Shown in pieces: positions 19,636 to 20,536 of a DNA stretch of 20,536 nucleotides. The stretch covers positions 1 to 20,536 of the IMG/VR virus record IMGVR_UViG_3300027844_000553. One strand, given 5' to 3'. The DNA comes from a virus. The notes below the pieces were generated by a model. It saw only the letters and a program-made list of their open reading frames with translations, had not been told where the DNA came from and made no database searches. The first letter of the stretch is position 1. Every line of letters begins with the position of its first letter. A program made the position numbers and the translations under genes.

Positions 19636-20536
19636 CATCATTTGTAGATAAGGATGGGGAAACCTGTAATCTCTTAAAACTTGCAGAACTTAAACCAATA
19701 CATGAAAATGATCCTAATATATTATTACAAACTATAGTAGCAGGACAGTCAGAGATAGAACATTATGCTGTAATGATAGTTTACAAATGTCCAAACTGTA
19801 CGCATGAAAAAATATATGAATATCCACAGGACTTTAAAGATTGGAGAGATGTGCCACAAAAACATAGATGTGACAGATGTAACTTGGAATGTTATCAAGA
19901 TCAAGTAACCAAAGGCCAACTACGTAAAGTCCTAATGACAGAACAGGGAGAGACTAATCCCATACACTTAACAGGATTTATCTATGGAGATAACATCACA
20001 AAGATTCAACCAGGAACAAAGTTGAACTTACGTGGATTATTAAGGTCCAGAAAGAAAACAATAAAGGACTTGACATATCACAGATTCTTTGACATCAATG
20101 AGTATAGATTAACAGATGAGAAACCTATCATACCAACTGCTGAAGAGATACAACAGTTTAAAGACTTGGATAAAACTGAGGTCATTAAATCATTTGCTCC
20201 TCACATTAGAAATATGTATTTGATTAAGGAGGGATTACTATTGACTTGTTTGGGTGGAGTTCAAACAGATACAGCAAGGGGAGATATTAACACATTATTA
20301 TTAGGAGATCCTGGATTAGCAAAGACTCAACTACTCAAGTTCGTAACGAACATAGTAAAGAAATCAGATTATGTATCAGGGAAATCAGCAAGTGGAGCAG
20401 GACTATTTGGTGGAGTAGATAACCTTAGTGACGGAACTCGTATAGCAAAGCCTGGATCAGTAACTCTATGTAACGGTGGGGTTGCTGCACTAGATGAGAT
20501 TGAAAAGATGAATGAAACAGATAGAACCTTCTGTCA
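19632..20536 (+). CDS. mcm: MCM replicative helicase (partial, 3' end off window)
   Basis: The gene starts at ATG 19632, overlapping the preceding ORF (ATGA), and remains open to the right edge, 301 complete codons. A zinc finger at about residues 51-95 (CPNC and CDRC, as in the MCM N-terminal domain B) precedes an OB-like region (ETNPIHLTGFIYGDNITKI). The AAA+ core follows: GDINTLLLGDPGLAKTQLLKF is Walker A, SGKSASGAGLFGGV the region usually ending GLTA, and ALDEIEKM Walker B. Walker A lies near residue 225, about 100 residues earlier than in typical archaeal MCMs, so the N-terminal A-domain appears absent. MCM unwinds the replication fork; a virus-encoded version implies largely self-directed replication. 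It probably belongs to the TATA-driven operon starting at 19263. Confidence 0.9.
   Translation, partial: MTSFVDKDGETCNLLKLAELKPIHENDPNILLQTIVAGQSEIEHYAVMIVYKCPNCTHEKIYEYPQDFKDWRDVPQKHRCDRCNLECYQDQVTKGQLRKVLMTEQGETNPIHLTGFIYGDNITKIQPGTKLNLRGLLRSRKKTIKDLTYHRFFDINEYRLTDEKPIIPTAEEIQQFKDLDKTEVIKSFAPHIRNMYLIKEGLLLTCLGGVQTDTARGDINTLLLGDPGLAKTQLLKFVTNIVKKSDYVSGKSASGAGLFGGVDNLSDGTRIAKPGSVTLCNGGVAALDEIEKMNETDRTFC

Noticed and set aside
1-20536. tRNA genes, CRISPR array, insertion sequence or att site
   Set aside because: I saw no cloverleaf-like sequence, regularly spaced repeats, transposase or integrase; only short repeats described elsewhere were found.

Overview
The window looks like part of the genome of a tailed virus (or provirus) of an archaeon, most likely an ammonia-oxidising Nitrososphaeria (Thaumarchaeota) host. 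It has a siphovirus-like head and tail gene series beside an MCM replicative helicase, which is an archaeal rather than bacterial choice. It has archaeal TATA boxes about 26 nt upstream of start codons (leaderless arrangement), frequent TTG/GTG starts and AT-rich DNA. It also carries two host-type proteins I associate with Thaumarchaeota: a small CHGLC...CPCC zinc-ribbon protein and a secreted matrixin-like protease. The host is inferred from recall of families, not from a search. No integrase, terminase, tRNA or CRISPR array is visible.

Layout. 1-178: start of a minus-strand gene running off the left edge, sharing one TATA box with a plus-strand gene at 232. 232-5055: head region (BppU-like beta protein, portal, two Ig/FN3-type beta proteins, and a prohead protease fused to the HK97-fold major capsid protein). 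5110-7430: accessory block with three small membrane proteins, a secreted HExxHxxGxxH protease and a glycosyltransferase-like protein. I read the membrane proteins plus protease as a candidate lysis/egress cassette. 7440-7619: a small minus-strand gene. 7658-14825: connector, tail terminator, tail tube, tail assembly chaperone with a probable -1 frameshift product, gp10-like protein, tape measure and baseplate hub. 14822-18311: tail-tip and adhesin proteins, including a LamG-type protein with three Cys-pair loop repeats and a glycine-rich adhesin. 18348-20536: start of a replication/nucleic-acid block (PD-(D/E)XK-like nuclease, zinc-finger proteins, small ORFs, MCM running off the right edge).

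How it works together. Seven structural-region genes or operons carry an element beginning with invariant TACTTC, followed by a T/A-rich tract, exactly 34-35 nt before their start codon. An eighth copy lies inside the protease-capsid ORF, 34 nt before an internal ATG, and could drive separate high-level capsid synthesis. Accessory and replication genes instead have plain TATA boxes. This suggests two promoter classes, probably late versus early. Within operons, genes often overlap by 1-17 nt, implying translational coupling.

The strongest unusual signals are: the TACTTC promoter set and its internal copy; the canonical T TTT TTA slippery heptamer in the archaeal tail chaperone; the putative lysis cassette with a duplicated gene fragment and promoter; the CxxCTDF loop repeats; and two divergent gene pairs sharing or overlapping their promoters.
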